A stretch of 64,000 nt of DNA from an uncultured Christensenella sp. (GTDB lineage: Bacteria; Bacillota; Clostridia; Christensenellales; Borkfalkiaceae): NCBI GenBank assembly GCA_910587015.1, contig CAJUME010000015.1:1-64000 (forward strand), in the 5' to 3' direction. Every line of letters starts with the position of its first letter. The first letter of the stretch is position 1. Shown piece by piece: positions 35,718 to 44,086 of this stretch. The translations under genes and the position numbers were made by a program. The notes beneath the pieces are model-generated. The model was not told the DNA's origin and did no database searches. It saw only the letters and a program-made list of their open reading frames with translations.

Positions 35718-38156
35718 ATGAGCAATTCTGCCATCACCGAGAAGGAAGTGAAGGACGCGATTAAGGGCAAGCTGTCGAGATATTTCGGCGTTGCGCCCGC
35801 CGAAGCTTCCAAAGACCAGATTTATAAAGCTGTTGTCATGGTAGTAAGAGATATCTTACTTGAAACAAGACAGCACTTTCATAAAAAAATCAAAGCTAAG
35901 CGCGCAAAAAGGGTTTACTATCTTTGTATGGAATTCCTTATGGGACGTTCGCTTAAAAACAGCTTATATAATTTAAGCGCGACGCCCGTATTTGAAAAGG
36001 CCGTATCCAATTACGGACTTTCTCTTGAAGAACTGTACGAGCTTGAACCCGATGCGGGCTTGGGCAACGGCGGTTTGGGCAGACTTGCGGCATGCTTTAT
36101 GGACGCGCTTGCTACGGGCAACTATCCCGCAATGGGATATTCGTTGCGCTATGAATACGGCTTGTTCAAGCAAAAAATAGTAGACGGCTGGCAGATTGAG
36201 CTGCCCGATGTATGGCTACCCGGCGGCGAGGCATGGCTGACGCAGAGGACGGATAAATCGTTTATTGTACGCTTTAACGGTCAGATTATTGAAAAATGGA
36301 CGAAAAACGGGCTTGAAACAAGCTATGTCAACTGCAACGAGGTTCAGGCCGTTGCTTACGATATGATGGTTTCCGGCAAAAACAGCGAGGCGGTATCCGT
36401 TTTAAGGCTGTGGAAAGCAAAGCCCGTGCAGGACTTCAATATGAAGCTGTTCTCGCAAGGCGAATACTATCAGGCAATGACCGATGATAACGATGCAGAC
36501 CTGCTTACAAAGGTGCTTTATCCCGCGGATAACCACAATGCGGGTAAATCGCTCAGACTTAAACAGCAGTATTTCCTTTGCTCGGCTTCAATTCAGAACA
36601 TAGTGGAGGACCACAAGCACAGATACGGCAATATTGCAGATTTGCCAAAGCTTGCGGCTATTCATTTGAACGATACGCACCCCGCAATGGCCGTACCAGA
36701 GCTTATGCGTATTCTGATTGACGAATATTTTTACGACTGGAATACAGCGTGGGCGATTACCACGGGCACATGCGCATACACCAACCACACAGTGCTTGCA
36801 GAAGCGCTTGAAACGTGGTCGGAGGATTTAATTGCGCGCACAATTCCCAGAATTCATTCCATAATCAAGGAAATTAACAGAAGGCTTTGCGAACAGCTTT
36901 GGAACAGCTTCCCCGGAGAATGGGTGAAAATTTCGCGCATGTCCATTATCGAGCACGACCGCATTAAAATGGCAAATCTGTCGGTTTACGGCGGGCACAG
37001 TGTAAACGGCGTTTCTGCTCTGCACAGCGAAATTATAAAGCAGTCCGTGTTCAGAGATTTTTACGACTTTACGCCCGAAAAATTCACCAACGTTACAAAC
37101 GGTATTGCGCACAGACGTTGGCTTAACCAGTCTAATCCCGAGCTTGCGCAGCTTTTGAACGAGTGCATAGGTAGCGGCTATGAGCTTGACGGCGCTCAGC
37201 TTTCCGAATTTAAAAAATTTGAAAACGACAAAACCGTTTTAAAGCGGTTGGACGAGATTAAATTAATCAAAAAACAGCAATTTGCCGAATATGCGAAAAG
37301 AAAGCAAGGGCTTATAATCGACCCGAATACGATTTTTGACGTACAAGCAAAGCGCTTGCATGAGTATAAGCGCCAGCTGTTGAACGTGTTGAATATTATC
37401 GATACTTATCTCGATTTGCAGGAAAATCCCGATAAACATATTGTGCCAAAGACTTATATTTTCGGCGCAAAGGCCGCGCCCGGCTACGATATGGCGAAAA
37501 AAATTATAAAGCTTATCAATTTCCTTGCGGACGAGATTAGGAGCAACCCCAAAATCAAGGAAAAATTGAACGTTGTGTATATGGAAGATTACAACGTTAC
37601 TATGTCTGAAAAGCTTATGCCGGCTTCCGAGGTGTCCGAGCAGATTTCGCTTGCCGGTAAAGAGGCGAGCGGTACCGGAAACATGAAGTTTATGATTAAC
37701 GGCGCGCTTACAATCGGCACGCTTGACGGCGCCAACGTGGAAATGGCGCAGGCGGTCGGCGATGAAAATATCTTCATTTTCGGATATAAATCGAATGAGG
37801 TTGACGAAATCTGGCGTAACGGTTACAGCTCCAGCAGATATTATAACGAAAATCCCAAATTAAGGCGCATAATCGAGGCATTGATTATCGGCTTTAACGG
37901 TCAGTCGTTTGCGGATATTGCCAATTATCTGCTGACCGGCTCGCCCGTGGCCGACCCTTATATGTGCATGGCGGATTATGCGGCGTACAGCGTTACACAG
38001 CAAAAAATTTCAAAGCTTTATTCCAAGGACAAAATGCTGTGGAATAAAATGTCGCTTAACAATATTGCCGCGGCGGGAATTTTTGCCGCAGACAGAGCGA
38101 TTGCCGAGTATGCAAGCAATATATGGAATTTGAAAAGTCTGAAAACAGAAAAATAA
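35718..38156 (+). CDS. glgP: Glycogen/alpha-glucan phosphorylase
   Basis: 812-residue PLP enzyme releasing glucose-1-phosphate from glycogen. The PLP lysine lies in EASGTGNMKFMINGALTIG, preceded by KRLHEYKRQLLN and AAPGYDMAKKI; DAGLGNGGLGRLAACFMD marks the N-terminal domain. Last gene of the operon, so synthesis and breakdown enzymes are made together. CAGGAG precedes the ATG and a strong terminator follows. Confidence 0.97.
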   Translation: MSNSAITEKEVKDAIKGKLSRYFGVAPAEASKDQIYKAVVMVVRDILLETRQHFHKKIKAKRAKRVYYLCMEFLMGRSLKNSLYNLSATPVFEKAVSNYGLSLEELYELEPDAGLGNGGLGRLAACFMDALATGNYPAMGYSLRYEYGLFKQKIVDGWQIELPDVWLPGGEAWLTQRTDKSFIVRFNGQIIEKWTKNGLETSYVNCNEVQAVAYDMMVSGKNSEAVSVLRLWKAKPVQDFNMKLFSQGEYYQAMTDDNDADLLTKVLYPADNHNAGKSLRLKQQYFLCSASIQNIVEDHKHRYGNIADLPKLAAIHLNDTHPAMAVPELMRILIDEYFYDWNTAWAITTGTCAYTNHTVLAEALETWSEDLIARTIPRIHSIIKEINRRLCEQLWNSFPGEWVKISRMSIIEHDRIKMANLSVYGGHSVNGVSALHSEIIKQSVFRDFYDFTPEKFTNVTNGIAHRRWLNQSNPELAQLLNECIGSGYELDGAQLSEFKKFENDKTVLKRLDEIKLIKKQQFAEYAKRKQGLIIDPNTIFDVQAKRLHEYKRQLLNVLNIIDTYLDLQENPDKHIVPKTYIFGAKAAPGYDMAKKIIKLINFLADEIRSNPKIKEKLNVVYMEDYNVTMSEKLMPASEVSEQISLAGKEASGTGNMKFMINGALTIGTLDGANVEMAQAVGDENIFIFGYKSNEVDEIWRNGYSSSRYYNENPKLRRIIEALIIGFNGQSFADIANYLLTGSPVADPYMCMADYAAYSVTQQKISKLYSKDKMLWNKMSLNNIAAAGIFAADRAIAEYASNIWNLKSLKTEK

Positions 38157-38163
38157 TTTTAAT

Positions 38164-38195
38164 AAAGCTCGGGGCCAAATCAGCCCCGAGCTTTT
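38164..38195 (+). terminator. Terminator of the glycogen operon
   Basis: AAAGCTCGGGGC pairs with GCCCCGAGCTTT around a 7-base loop, followed by TTTT. Confidence 0.88.
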
Positions 38196-38196
38196 G

Positions 38197-38217
38197 ATAT
38201 TATGTCTGACATAATAT
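38197..38217. repeat. Short hairpin ATATTATGT-CTG-ACATAATAT
   Basis: Perfect 9-bp inverted repeat with a 3-base centre directly after the glgP terminator. It has the same ATTATGTnTGACATAAT formula as 15300-15316 and shares TGACATAAT with the in-gene palindromic elements. Confidence 0.5.
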
Positions 38218-38239
38218 TGATTTTTTATTAAAAATTGTG

Positions 38240-38268
38240 TTGACATACGCATTTGCTTGTGGTATTCT
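38240..38268 (+). promoter_or_regulatory. Promoter of the tyrosine recombinase gene
   Basis: TTGACA (38240-38245), 17-bp spacer, TATTCT (38263-38268). Start of transcription near 38275 gives a leader of about 95 bases that includes the 34-bp palindrome. Confidence 0.75.
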
Positions 38269-38282
38269 GTATTAAATGCTTA

Positions 38283-38316
38283 ATCTCTTCGTAAAACACA
38301 GCTTTTACGAAGAGAT
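38283..38316. other. 34-bp lox-like palindrome (13-8-13), candidate recombination site or operator
   Basis: Left arm ATCTCTTCGTAAA (38283-38295), 8-bp centre ACACAGCT (38296-38303), right arm TTTACGAAGAGAT (38304-38316); the arms are perfect inverted repeats, and the pairing extends one base into the centre. The size and geometry equal phage P1 loxP, whose arm ATAACTTCGTATA matches at 10 of 13 positions. It lies 54 bp upstream of a tyrosine recombinase start codon. Single-recombinase Xer systems such as XerS/difSL are known to have the site beside the gene. The palindrome could instead be an mRNA hairpin or an autoregulatory operator. Confidence 0.55.
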
Positions 38317-38370
38317 ATACTTATATAAATACGCCCGTACCACTGCTTTATAAAACGGAAAATTAAATTT

Positions 38371-39438
38371 ATGGGAACTAATTTCTACACCGAACGCAAC
38401 AATAAAAATCTTGAAACTGTCGACAGATTGCTTGAAGAATATCTGCCGCTGTTCTGCTACGATTATTTTCTTGCAATTGACAGCCAGACCTCTGCGCTTA
38501 CCCGATTAAACTACGCGCACGATTTAAAAATTTTTTTCTACTTTTTGCAGGAAAAGAAATTCCGCAAAAGCAAGACCGTAAAGGAGCTTACTCTCGATGA
38601 CATGGAGGCTGTTACAAGCAACGACGTTGAATATTTTTTAAGCTTTCTTTCCCACTACTCCTATAACGGCAAGCAGCACTCCTGTAACGAGCGCGCCAAG
38701 GCGCGTAAGCTGTCTTCTGTCCGTGCTATGTTCAAATTCTTTTTCAATAAGGGCTATATCAGTGTTGACAATACCGCAAAGGTCGCCACGCCAAAGCTGC
38801 ACGAAAAGCCTATAATAAGGCTCGATTCCGAGGAGGTTTTCAATATAATCGACATAGCGGAAAGCGGGCAAGGACTGTCCCCCCACCAGCGTGCTTATCA
38901 CGAAAAAAACAAGGTGCGCGACAGCGCTATTCTTATGCTGTTTTTGGGCACGGGAATACGAATAAGCGAGCTTGTGGGACTGAATAATAACGATTTAAAT
39001 TTTAAGGATAATTCCTTTATAGTTACGCGCAAGGGCGGCAGCAAGGCTATTTTATATTTTGACGATGATGTTGCCGCGGCGCTTAAACGCTATCTTGATT
39101 GTAAGGAGCAAAGCTCTGATACTCTCAACGCCCCCACTGCTCCGCTGTTTATTACAAACGGCCGCAACAGAATTACCGTGCGCGCCGTTGAGAACCTTGT
39201 TGAAAAATATGCGAAAATCGTATCTCCGTTAAAGAAAATTTCGCCGCATAAGCTGCGCTCTACCTACGGCACTGCGCTTTATAAGGCGACTGGCGACATT
39301 TATATTGTTGCGGACGTGCTGGGACATAAGGACGTTAACACCACACGCAAGCATTATGCCGCAATAAGCGACGATAACCGCCGCGGCGTTGTCGGTAAGG
39401 TCAAGCTTAAGCCCGACGGTGACGAAAACAACGATTAA
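38371..39438 (+). CDS. Tyrosine recombinase, XerS-like (candidate chromosome dimer resolvase)
   Basis: 355 residues, about the length of streptococcal XerS (356). The N-terminal SAM-like DNA-binding domain covers about 20-135. The catalytic domain shows GTGIRISELVGL (first Arg), RKGGSKAILYF (Lys), SPHKLRSTYG (His and second Arg), VLGHKDVNTT (His) and KHYAAI with the nucleophile Tyr. All residues of an active enzyme are present. Position beside lexA, with no phage genes, argues for a core housekeeping role. No clear Shine-Dalgarno is seen: the sequence before the ATG is AAAACGGAAAATTAAATTT. Its leader carries the lox-like palindrome. Confidence 0.9.
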   Translation: MGTNFYTERNNKNLETVDRLLEEYLPLFCYDYFLAIDSQTSALTRLNYAHDLKIFFYFLQEKKFRKSKTVKELTLDDMEAVTSNDVEYFLSFLSHYSYNGKQHSCNERAKARKLSSVRAMFKFFFNKGYISVDNTAKVATPKLHEKPIIRLDSEEVFNIIDIAESGQGLSPHQRAYHEKNKVRDSAILMLFLGTGIRISELVGLNNNDLNFKDNSFIVTRKGGSKAILYFDDDVAAALKRYLDCKEQSSDTLNAPTAPLFITNGRNRITVRAVENLVEKYAKIVSPLKKISPHKLRSTYGTALYKATGDIYIVADVLGHKDVNTTRKHYAAISDDNRRGVVGKVKLKPDGDENND

Positions 39439-39444
39439 ACCTAA

Positions 39445-39469
39445 AAAAGCGGGCATACTGCCCGCTTTT
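39445..39469. terminator. Bidirectional terminator between recombinase and Cys-rich gene
   Basis: AAAAGCGGGC pairs with GCCCGCTTTT around ATACT; it overlaps the stop codon of the minus-strand gene. Confidence 0.85.
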
Positions 39470-39641
39470 ATTCGTCAATTATAATCTTATCTATTTTTAT
39501 AACCGCGGAATCGTGAATTTCAAGACATTTTCCGCAATTGTCGCAAATTTTGTTTTCGTCCAAATCGCAAACCTCGCACTCCATACAGCCTATGCATTCT
39601 CTGTCATAAAGCACGCATTCTTTTCTGTCGTTTTTTTTCAT
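39468..39641 (-). CDS. Small Cys-rich protein, likely metal or cluster binding
   Basis: 57 residues from the ATG at 39641, which is preceded by GAGGAG; the longer frame from 39689 has no site. Eight cysteines are arranged as C-x7-C-x2-C-x2-C-x2-C-x6-C-x2-C-x2-C (ECVLYDRECIGCMECEVC, then KICDNCGKC). This could bind zinc or an iron-sulfur cluster, but no function is known to me. Similar small proteins occur near lexA in Clostridia as far as I recall. It is divergent from lexA. Confidence 0.75.
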   Translation of the reverse strand: MKKNDRKECVLYDRECIGCMECEVCDLDENKICDNCGKCLEIHDSAVIKIDKIIIDE

Positions 39642-39700
39642 TGTAAGCTCCTCTACTGCTATTTTAATACATTTCAAACTAAAAAACAACTGATTTTTAT

Positions 39701-39739
39701 AAACTTATGTTTGCATTTATAAAATAATTATGTTATACT
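39701..39739 (+). promoter_or_regulatory. lexA promoter with overlapping SOS-box-like palindrome
   Basis: TTGCAT (39711-39716), 17-bp spacer, TATACT (39734-39739). The inverted repeat AAAC-TTAT-GTTT (39701-39712) overlaps the -35 box. It resembles the Gram-positive SOS box GAAC-N4-GTTC with mismatches and would fit LexA autorepression. Confidence 0.5.
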
Positions 39740-39759
39740 GTATACATAAAGGTGAGAAA

Positions 39760-40374
39760 ATGGCTGAAAACAACAACCGCGAAAGGAAAGAGCTTAAAAA
39801 ACTGAACGAGGACGATGCAGTTTTTAAATTTATACAGAAATTTATTACCGACAACGGCTACGCGCCTTGCGTGCGGGAAATTTGCAGTGCGTGCAATCTT
39901 AAATCCACCGCTACGGCTTTTACCGTCATTAACAGGCTTTGCGAGCGCGGACTTCTGACAAAATCAAACGTAAAACGCAGAGCCATTGCCTTGCCCGCAA
40001 AATCTGTTTCGGTACCGCTTATAGGTACTGTTGCAGCGGGTCAGCCGATATTTGCAACAGAAAATTATGACGGCTATTACGCCTTGCCCGACAGCTTTTT
40101 TTCCGGCGAGGATTTGTTTATGCTTACCGTCAAGGGCTCCTCTATGATAAATATAGGCATGCTTGACGGCGACAAGGTTGTCGTAAAAAAGCAGGAAACT
40201 GCCGATAACGGCGACATTGTCGTTGCCTTGGTCGATGACGGAGCTACCGTAAAGCGCTTTTTTAAACGCAACGGCAAATTTATTCTGCATCCCGAAAATG
40301 ACGATATGGAAGATTTTGTGCTTGACGACGTTTCCGTTCTGGGCAAGGTTATAGGACTTATAAGAAATATTTAA
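39760..40374 (+). CDS. lexA: LexA repressor
   Basis: 204-residue SOS repressor. The winged-helix DNA-binding domain covers about 12-75 (YAPCVREICSACNLKSTATAF). The self-cleavage site is the Ala-Gly bond in TVAAGQPIF, the catalytic Ser lies in VKGSSMINIGMLDGD and the Lys in DDGATVKRFF. The start at 39760 follows AAAGGTGAG; a 10-codon upstream frame overlaps the promoter. It probably controls repair genes elsewhere and itself. Confidence 0.96.
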   Translation: MAENNNRERKELKKLNEDDAVFKFIQKFITDNGYAPCVREICSACNLKSTATAFTVINRLCERGLLTKSNVKRRAIALPAKSVSVPLIGTVAAGQPIFATENYDGYYALPDSFFSGEDLFMLTVKGSSMINIGMLDGDKVVVKKQETADNGDIVVALVDDGATVKRFFKRNGKFILHPENDDMEDFVLDDVSVLGKVIGLIRNI

Positions 40375-40385
40375 ATTTAAAAATA

Positions 40386-40425
40386 GCGGCGCGCATTAAT
40401 TTGAAATGCGCGCCGCATTGTTTTT
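40386..40425. terminator. Bidirectional terminator between lexA and the cation efflux gene
   Basis: GCGGCGCGCATT (40386-40397) pairs with AATGCGCGCCGC (40405-40416), T-rich on both sides. Confidence 0.85.
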
Positions 40426-41335
40426 ATTCATCTGCTTCTGTGTGATATGGATTGACGTGCACAGTAACGTGCTTGACCAGCGGAAAGCTTTCCTCTATGC
40501 CATTATGCACGGCCTCCGCATATTCGTGCGCCACATGCAACGGCAAATCGCAATCGCAGGCAATTTCCGCAATGACATAAATTCTGTTGCCGAATTTACG
40601 GGTCAAAAGACTGTCTACCTTCCTCACACCCTCGCACGAGGAAATAAACGCCCTTATCTCCTCTTCCGTTCCTTCGTCGCATGCCTCGTCCGTCATCTTC
40701 TTTATTGCGTCTAAAAAAATCTGGATAGCCGCCTTCACAATAAATGCGCATATGACAAGGCAGGCAATCGGGTCAAGAATAGGCACGCCGCACATTGCGC
40801 CGATAATTCCTATTAAGCTGCCGATTGAAGAAAGCGCGTCCGAGCGGTGATGCCATGCGTCTGCGCGCAGTGCTGAGGAATTAACCTTTTTTGCCGCCCT
40901 TATTGTGTACCAGAACATTCCTTCCTTAACGACAATAGACACGGCGGCGGCAACCAGCGCGGCAATGCCCGCAGGCGAGAAATTGCCGTAATCGAGCGAC
41001 TTATAGCTTCCGTTAATTATGCTGACTATGCCCGAATAGCCTATCCACGCACCCGTGGCGAACAAGACCGCCGCAAGGAGAATTGCCGCAACGCATTCGA
41101 AGCGTTCGTGCCCGAATGGGTGCCGCTTATCTGCCTTTTTTGAGGAAATTTTAACACCGATTATAACGATAATCGTAGAAAAAACGTCCGAGGCAGAATG
41201 AATTGCATCGGAAATAAGCGCATACGACATACTGAAAATACCGGCAAGCAGCTTAAATACCGTAAGTAATGCATTTATTATTATTGTCACCACCGAGGTT
41301 TTAACGGCGGTTTTTTCCAAATCATCAGCCTGCAT
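40424..41335 (-). CDS. Cation diffusion facilitator family transporter
   Basis: 303-residue H+/metal antiporter of the YiiP/FieF/ZitB type, exporting Zn2+, Fe2+ or Mn2+. Six helices; metal-site motifs SDAIHSASD (helix 2) and DAWHHRSDALSS (helix 5) are present, and the C-terminal cytosolic domain ends in HVTVHVNPYHTE. The start at 41335 follows TCGGAG. The longer frame reaching 41455 reads through tRNA-Thr and is not real. The start lies just after the tRNA terminator, so expression may depend on read-through. Confidence 0.93.
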   Translation of the reverse strand: MQADDLEKTAVKTSVVTIIINALLTVFKLLAGIFSMSYALISDAIHSASDVFSTIIVIIGVKISSKKADKRHPFGHERFECVAAILLAAVLFATGAWIGYSGIVSIINGSYKSLDYGNFSPAGIAALVAAAVSIVVKEGMFWYTIRAAKKVNSSALRADAWHHRSDALSSIGSLIGIIGAMCGVPILDPIACLVICAFIVKAAIQIFLDAIKKMTDEACDEGTEEEIRAFISSCEGVRKVDSLLTRKFGNRIYVIAEIACDCDLPLHVAHEYAEAVHNGIEESFPLVKHVTVHVNPYHTEADE

Positions 41336-41357
41336 AAAACTCCGAAAATATAAACAA

Positions 41358-41384
41358 AGAACCCCTTGATATTTTGGGGTTCTT
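41358..41384 (-). terminator. Terminator of tRNA-Thr
   Basis: Minus strand: GAACCCC pairs with GGGGTTC, followed by TTTGTTTAT. The cation transporter binding site begins within 10 bases of the end of this T-rich tract. Confidence 0.8.
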
Positions 41385-41385
41385 A

Positions 41386-41461
<76 letters not shown>

Positions 41462-41481
41462 AATATTAAACTTACCAAAAT

Positions 41482-41510
41482 ATTATATTTTAAATTAAAA
41501 ATATTGTCAA
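41482..41510 (-). promoter_or_regulatory. Promoter of tRNA-Thr
   Basis: Minus strand: consensus TTGACA (41510-41505), 17-bp spacer, consensus TATAAT (41487-41482). Confidence 0.88.
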
Positions 41511-41568
41511 TTCATTTTTAATATCTAAAATAAATTTTACCCCAAAAATCGCAAAATTAATAAAAATT

Positions 41569-41595
41569 ACGGACAAGATTTTTACTCTTGCCCGT
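41569..41595 (-). terminator. Terminator after the Cys-containing hypothetical gene
   Basis: Minus strand: ACGGGCAAGA pairs with TCTTGTCCGT (one G-U pair) then AATTTTTATTAATTTT. Confidence 0.7.
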
Positions 41596-41630
41596 TAATT
41601 TATTTTATTCCGATTTATAAAAAAAGTTTA

Positions 41631-41984
41631 TCAGCTTTTTCTTTTTGCAATAGCTATTCTTATGCATTTTTTGTCCGTCTTTTCTTCGACGGCTACCTCT
41701 TCCTCAACCTCCGCGTCTGCGGGAAGGTAAGCCGAGGCGGCAATTTCAACCTCCATACCCTCTGCCTGCTTCATTTTAACGTAGGCAACCGCGCAGGGAT
41801 ATTTAACCCACTTATCGCACATGCCGCAAAACGGCGCGTATTCTCCGCATAAATCGCGGTTAAGCCGTTTGCTGTTTTCGAATTTATCTACGTCTATGGT
41901 CTGTTGGATATTTTTAAGGTTCTGAATATTCAGCTGTGCAGGCATTGACTGCAACAGTTTTAAGGGCGCTTCGCTGTTCCACAT
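41631..41984 (-). CDS. Uncharacterised 117-residue protein with a four-Cys patch
   Basis: Not recognised. The ATG at 41984 is preceded by AAGGAG, while the longer frame from 42044 has no site. The middle holds CGEYAPFCGMCDKWVKYPC, that is C-x6-C-x2-C-x7-C, which could bind metal. The C-terminal part is acidic (DAEVEEEVAVEEKTD) and ends basic (AIAKRKS). It lies 69 bp after the PfkB-family gene and ends at a terminator, so it may belong to that transcript. Confidence 0.65.
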   Translation of the reverse strand: MWNSEAPLKLLQSMPAQLNIQNLKNIQQTIDVDKFENSKRLNRDLCGEYAPFCGMCDKWVKYPCAVAYVKMKQAEGMEVEIAASAYLPADAEVEEEVAVEEKTDKKCIRIAIAKRKS

Positions 41985-42053
41985 AATATTTTGCTCCTTG
42001 AAGTTGTTCCCGATTATTATACTATAAAAGAATTGATTTTTCAAGTATTTATT

Positions 42054-42977
42054 TTATATTTCTTTAACTGTAAGCGCAGACAAAACTTCCCTGTACTTAT
42101 CAATGCCGAAGGATATACTGTCCGGCGAGGTAACTGCCGCCGTTCCCGCGGCTACACCTGCACACAGAATATCCTCCAACGAGCCGCCGCGCACAAGCGC
42201 ACAGGTTGCCGCCGCAACCATTCCATCGCCCGCGCCGACGGTGGAATTCATAGCCACGTTTACGCTTTTACTGTAAAGACTGCGCTTGCCGTCTGTTATA
42301 ATCGCGCCCTTTTTGCCGAGGGAAAGCAAAACGCATTTTGCGCCCTTGTCAAGCAATTGCTTACAGCCCGCAAGCATATCGCTTTGTGTTCTTAACGGGC
42401 GCTTTAAGGTGCGTTCAAGCTCGTCAAGATTAGGCTTGATTAAATCAACGCCTTTACCAAGCGCGGAATACAGTCTTTCACCCTCGGTATCCACTATTTT
42501 TTTTACGCCCTCGGGCACAGCCGCAAGCAATTTACCGTAATAGTCGGGCGTCATACCCCTTGCAAGCCCGCCGCAGATAACAACCGCCTCGCACTTGCCC
42601 GATAACTGCTTTACAAGCTCTATAAGCTCGTTTTGCTTTTCGGGGCTTACCTCGGGACTTATATCGTCAATTTCGGTCAGCATCGATTTATGGTCGATAA
42701 ATTTATAATTTTCGCGTACGCGCCCCTTGCACCATACAAATTTGTATGGCACTCCCTCGCGGTGCAGTTCAATCTCGAACTGATTTCCGTTGCCTTCGTA
42801 CATAAATCCCGTTGAAAAAACGTCTGCATTCAGTCGGGAAATGCCTATTGCAACGTTAATCGCCTTGCCCGTAAAAAATATTCTTTTGCTGATAAGCTTA
42901 TGCGACATGCCTACCGCAAGCGATTCCACTTCGATATTTACGTCTATGCAGGGACTTAAACAAACAGTTAAAATCAT
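42054..42977 (-). CDS. PfkB-family sugar kinase (1-phosphofructokinase/tagatose-6-phosphate kinase type)
   Basis: 307-residue ribokinase-fold kinase. MILTVCLSPCIDVNIEV and TGKAINVAIGISRL form the substrate end, DLIKPNLDELERTL lies mid-protein, and STVGAGDGMVAA holds the catalytic Asp in the GAGD anion hole. The usual GGKGxNVA reads FTGKAINVA. It may phosphorylate fructose-1-phosphate or tagatose-6-phosphate; no PTS gene is next to it. Separated from pfkA by a terminator, so it may have its own promoter. Confidence 0.88.
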   Translation of the reverse strand: MILTVCLSPCIDVNIEVESLAVGMSHKLISKRIFFTGKAINVAIGISRLNADVFSTGFMYEGNGNQFEIELHREGVPYKFVWCKGRVRENYKFIDHKSMLTEIDDISPEVSPEKQNELIELVKQLSGKCEAVVICGGLARGMTPDYYGKLLAAVPEGVKKIVDTEGERLYSALGKGVDLIKPNLDELERTLKRPLRTQSDMLAGCKQLLDKGAKCVLLSLGKKGAIITDGKRSLYSKSVNVAMNSTVGAGDGMVAAATCALVRGGSLEDILCAGVAAGTAAVTSPDSISFGIDKYREVLSALTVKEI

Positions 42978-43011
42978 TCCGATAACCCGAATTTAAAAGC
43001 CAAACATTAAA

Positions 43012-43038
43012 AAAGCCGATTGAATTATAATCGGCTTT
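43012..43038 (-). terminator. Terminator of pfkA
   Basis: Minus strand: AAAGCCGATT pairs with AATCGGCTTT, then TTTAATGTTT. Confidence 0.85.
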
Positions 43039-43047
43039 ATCTTTAAG

Positions 43048-44010
43048 TTACATTGAAATCATTTGAAGAGTTTCGTAAAGCTCGTAATTGAACTTTTTCT
43101 TCATGCTGACCGCCTCGATAATGTCAAGATCGATTATTTCGTTTTTGCGGATACCGACAACTCTGTTGCCGACGCCGTCGTTCAAAAGCCTGACGGCCTT
43201 GTTGCCGAACTGTGCCGCAAGCATTCTGTCCGCCATAGACGGCGAGCCGCCGCGCTGGATATGTCCTATTGTGGTTGGACGAACCGAATAAGTGGTAACC
43301 GATTGCAGCTGCTTTGCAAATTCGTCGGCGGTGCATACGCCCTCCGCAACAACAACTATATTCGAGTGCTTGCCGTTCGCACGGGAGCGGTTTATCTTCA
43401 TAACTATGTCGTCAAGGTCGAAAACCACCTCGGGCACGACAATAATTTCCGCTCCGCTTGCAATACCTGCAAACAGCGCAATATCGCCGCAACGTCTGCC
43501 CATAACCTCTACAACAGAAATTCTTTCGTGCGAGGTCATAGTATCGCGAAGCTTATTTATAACGTCAATACAAGTATTTACCGCCGTGTCGAAGCCGAGC
43601 GTGTAATCGGTATATTCAAGGTCGTTGTCAATGGTGCCGGGTATGCCTATCGTGGGCACGCCGTACTCCTCCGAAAGGCATTTTGCGCCTCTGAACGAGC
43701 CGTCTCCACCGATAACAACAAGCCCCTCTATTCCGCGGGCTTCCAGAGTTTTAACGGCCTTCTTCTGTCCTTCCTTGGTAAGCATTTCAAGACAGCGCGC
43801 AGTGCGGAGCTTGGTGCCGCCCCTCTGCACTATATCGGAAACGGAGCGCATTTCAAGGTTTACCATATCGTCGTCGATAAGTCCCTGATAGCCGCGCTTT
43901 ACCCCGTAAACTTCCATACCGAAGTATATTGCCGTTCTTACGACAGCTCTGATACATGCATTCATGCCGGGAGCATCGCCGCCACTCGTAAGTAATCCTA
44001 TTCTTTTCAT
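43048..44010 (-). CDS. pfkA: ATP-dependent 6-phosphofructokinase
   Basis: 320 residues, the bacterial PfkA length. TSGGDAPGMNACIRA and IGGDGSFRGA bind ATP (Gly after GGD favours ATP over PPi), PGTIDNDLEYTDYTLGFDTA holds the catalytic Asp, and EVMGRRCGDIALFAGIA binds fructose-6-phosphate. CGGAGG precedes the ATG. It lies downstream of dnaE, a common order in Bacillota, but has its own promoter. Confidence 0.97.
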   Translation of the reverse strand: MKRIGLLTSGGDAPGMNACIRAVVRTAIYFGMEVYGVKRGYQGLIDDDMVNLEMRSVSDIVQRGGTKLRTARCLEMLTKEGQKKAVKTLEARGIEGLVVIGGDGSFRGAKCLSEEYGVPTIGIPGTIDNDLEYTDYTLGFDTAVNTCIDVINKLRDTMTSHERISVVEVMGRRCGDIALFAGIASGAEIIVVPEVVFDLDDIVMKINRSRANGKHSNIVVVAEGVCTADEFAKQLQSVTTYSVRPTTIGHIQRGGSPSMADRMLAAQFGNKAVRLLNDGVGNRVVGIRKNEIIDLDIIEAVSMKKKFNYELYETLQMISM

Positions 44011-44086
44011 TGAAACCTCCGATGGTACAATAATGTTCCGCGCATTGCCCCCTTCGCGCAGAAACTGTTCTACATCATTCCAAATT

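Noticed and set aside
38371..39438. The tyrosine recombinase as a prophage or integrative-element integrase
   Set aside because: No phage, plasmid or transfer genes nearby, no tRNA target next to it, and a housekeeping setting beside lexA.
40565..40580. TGACATAA within the cation transporter gene as another repeat copy
   Set aside because: Only 8 bases match, with no TAGTACTA core or inverted arm; expected by chance.
43063..43995. A 310-codon open frame on the plus strand opposite pfkA
   Set aside because: It mirrors pfkA almost exactly, has no family motifs and no ribosome site; it is a codon-bias shadow of a certain gene.
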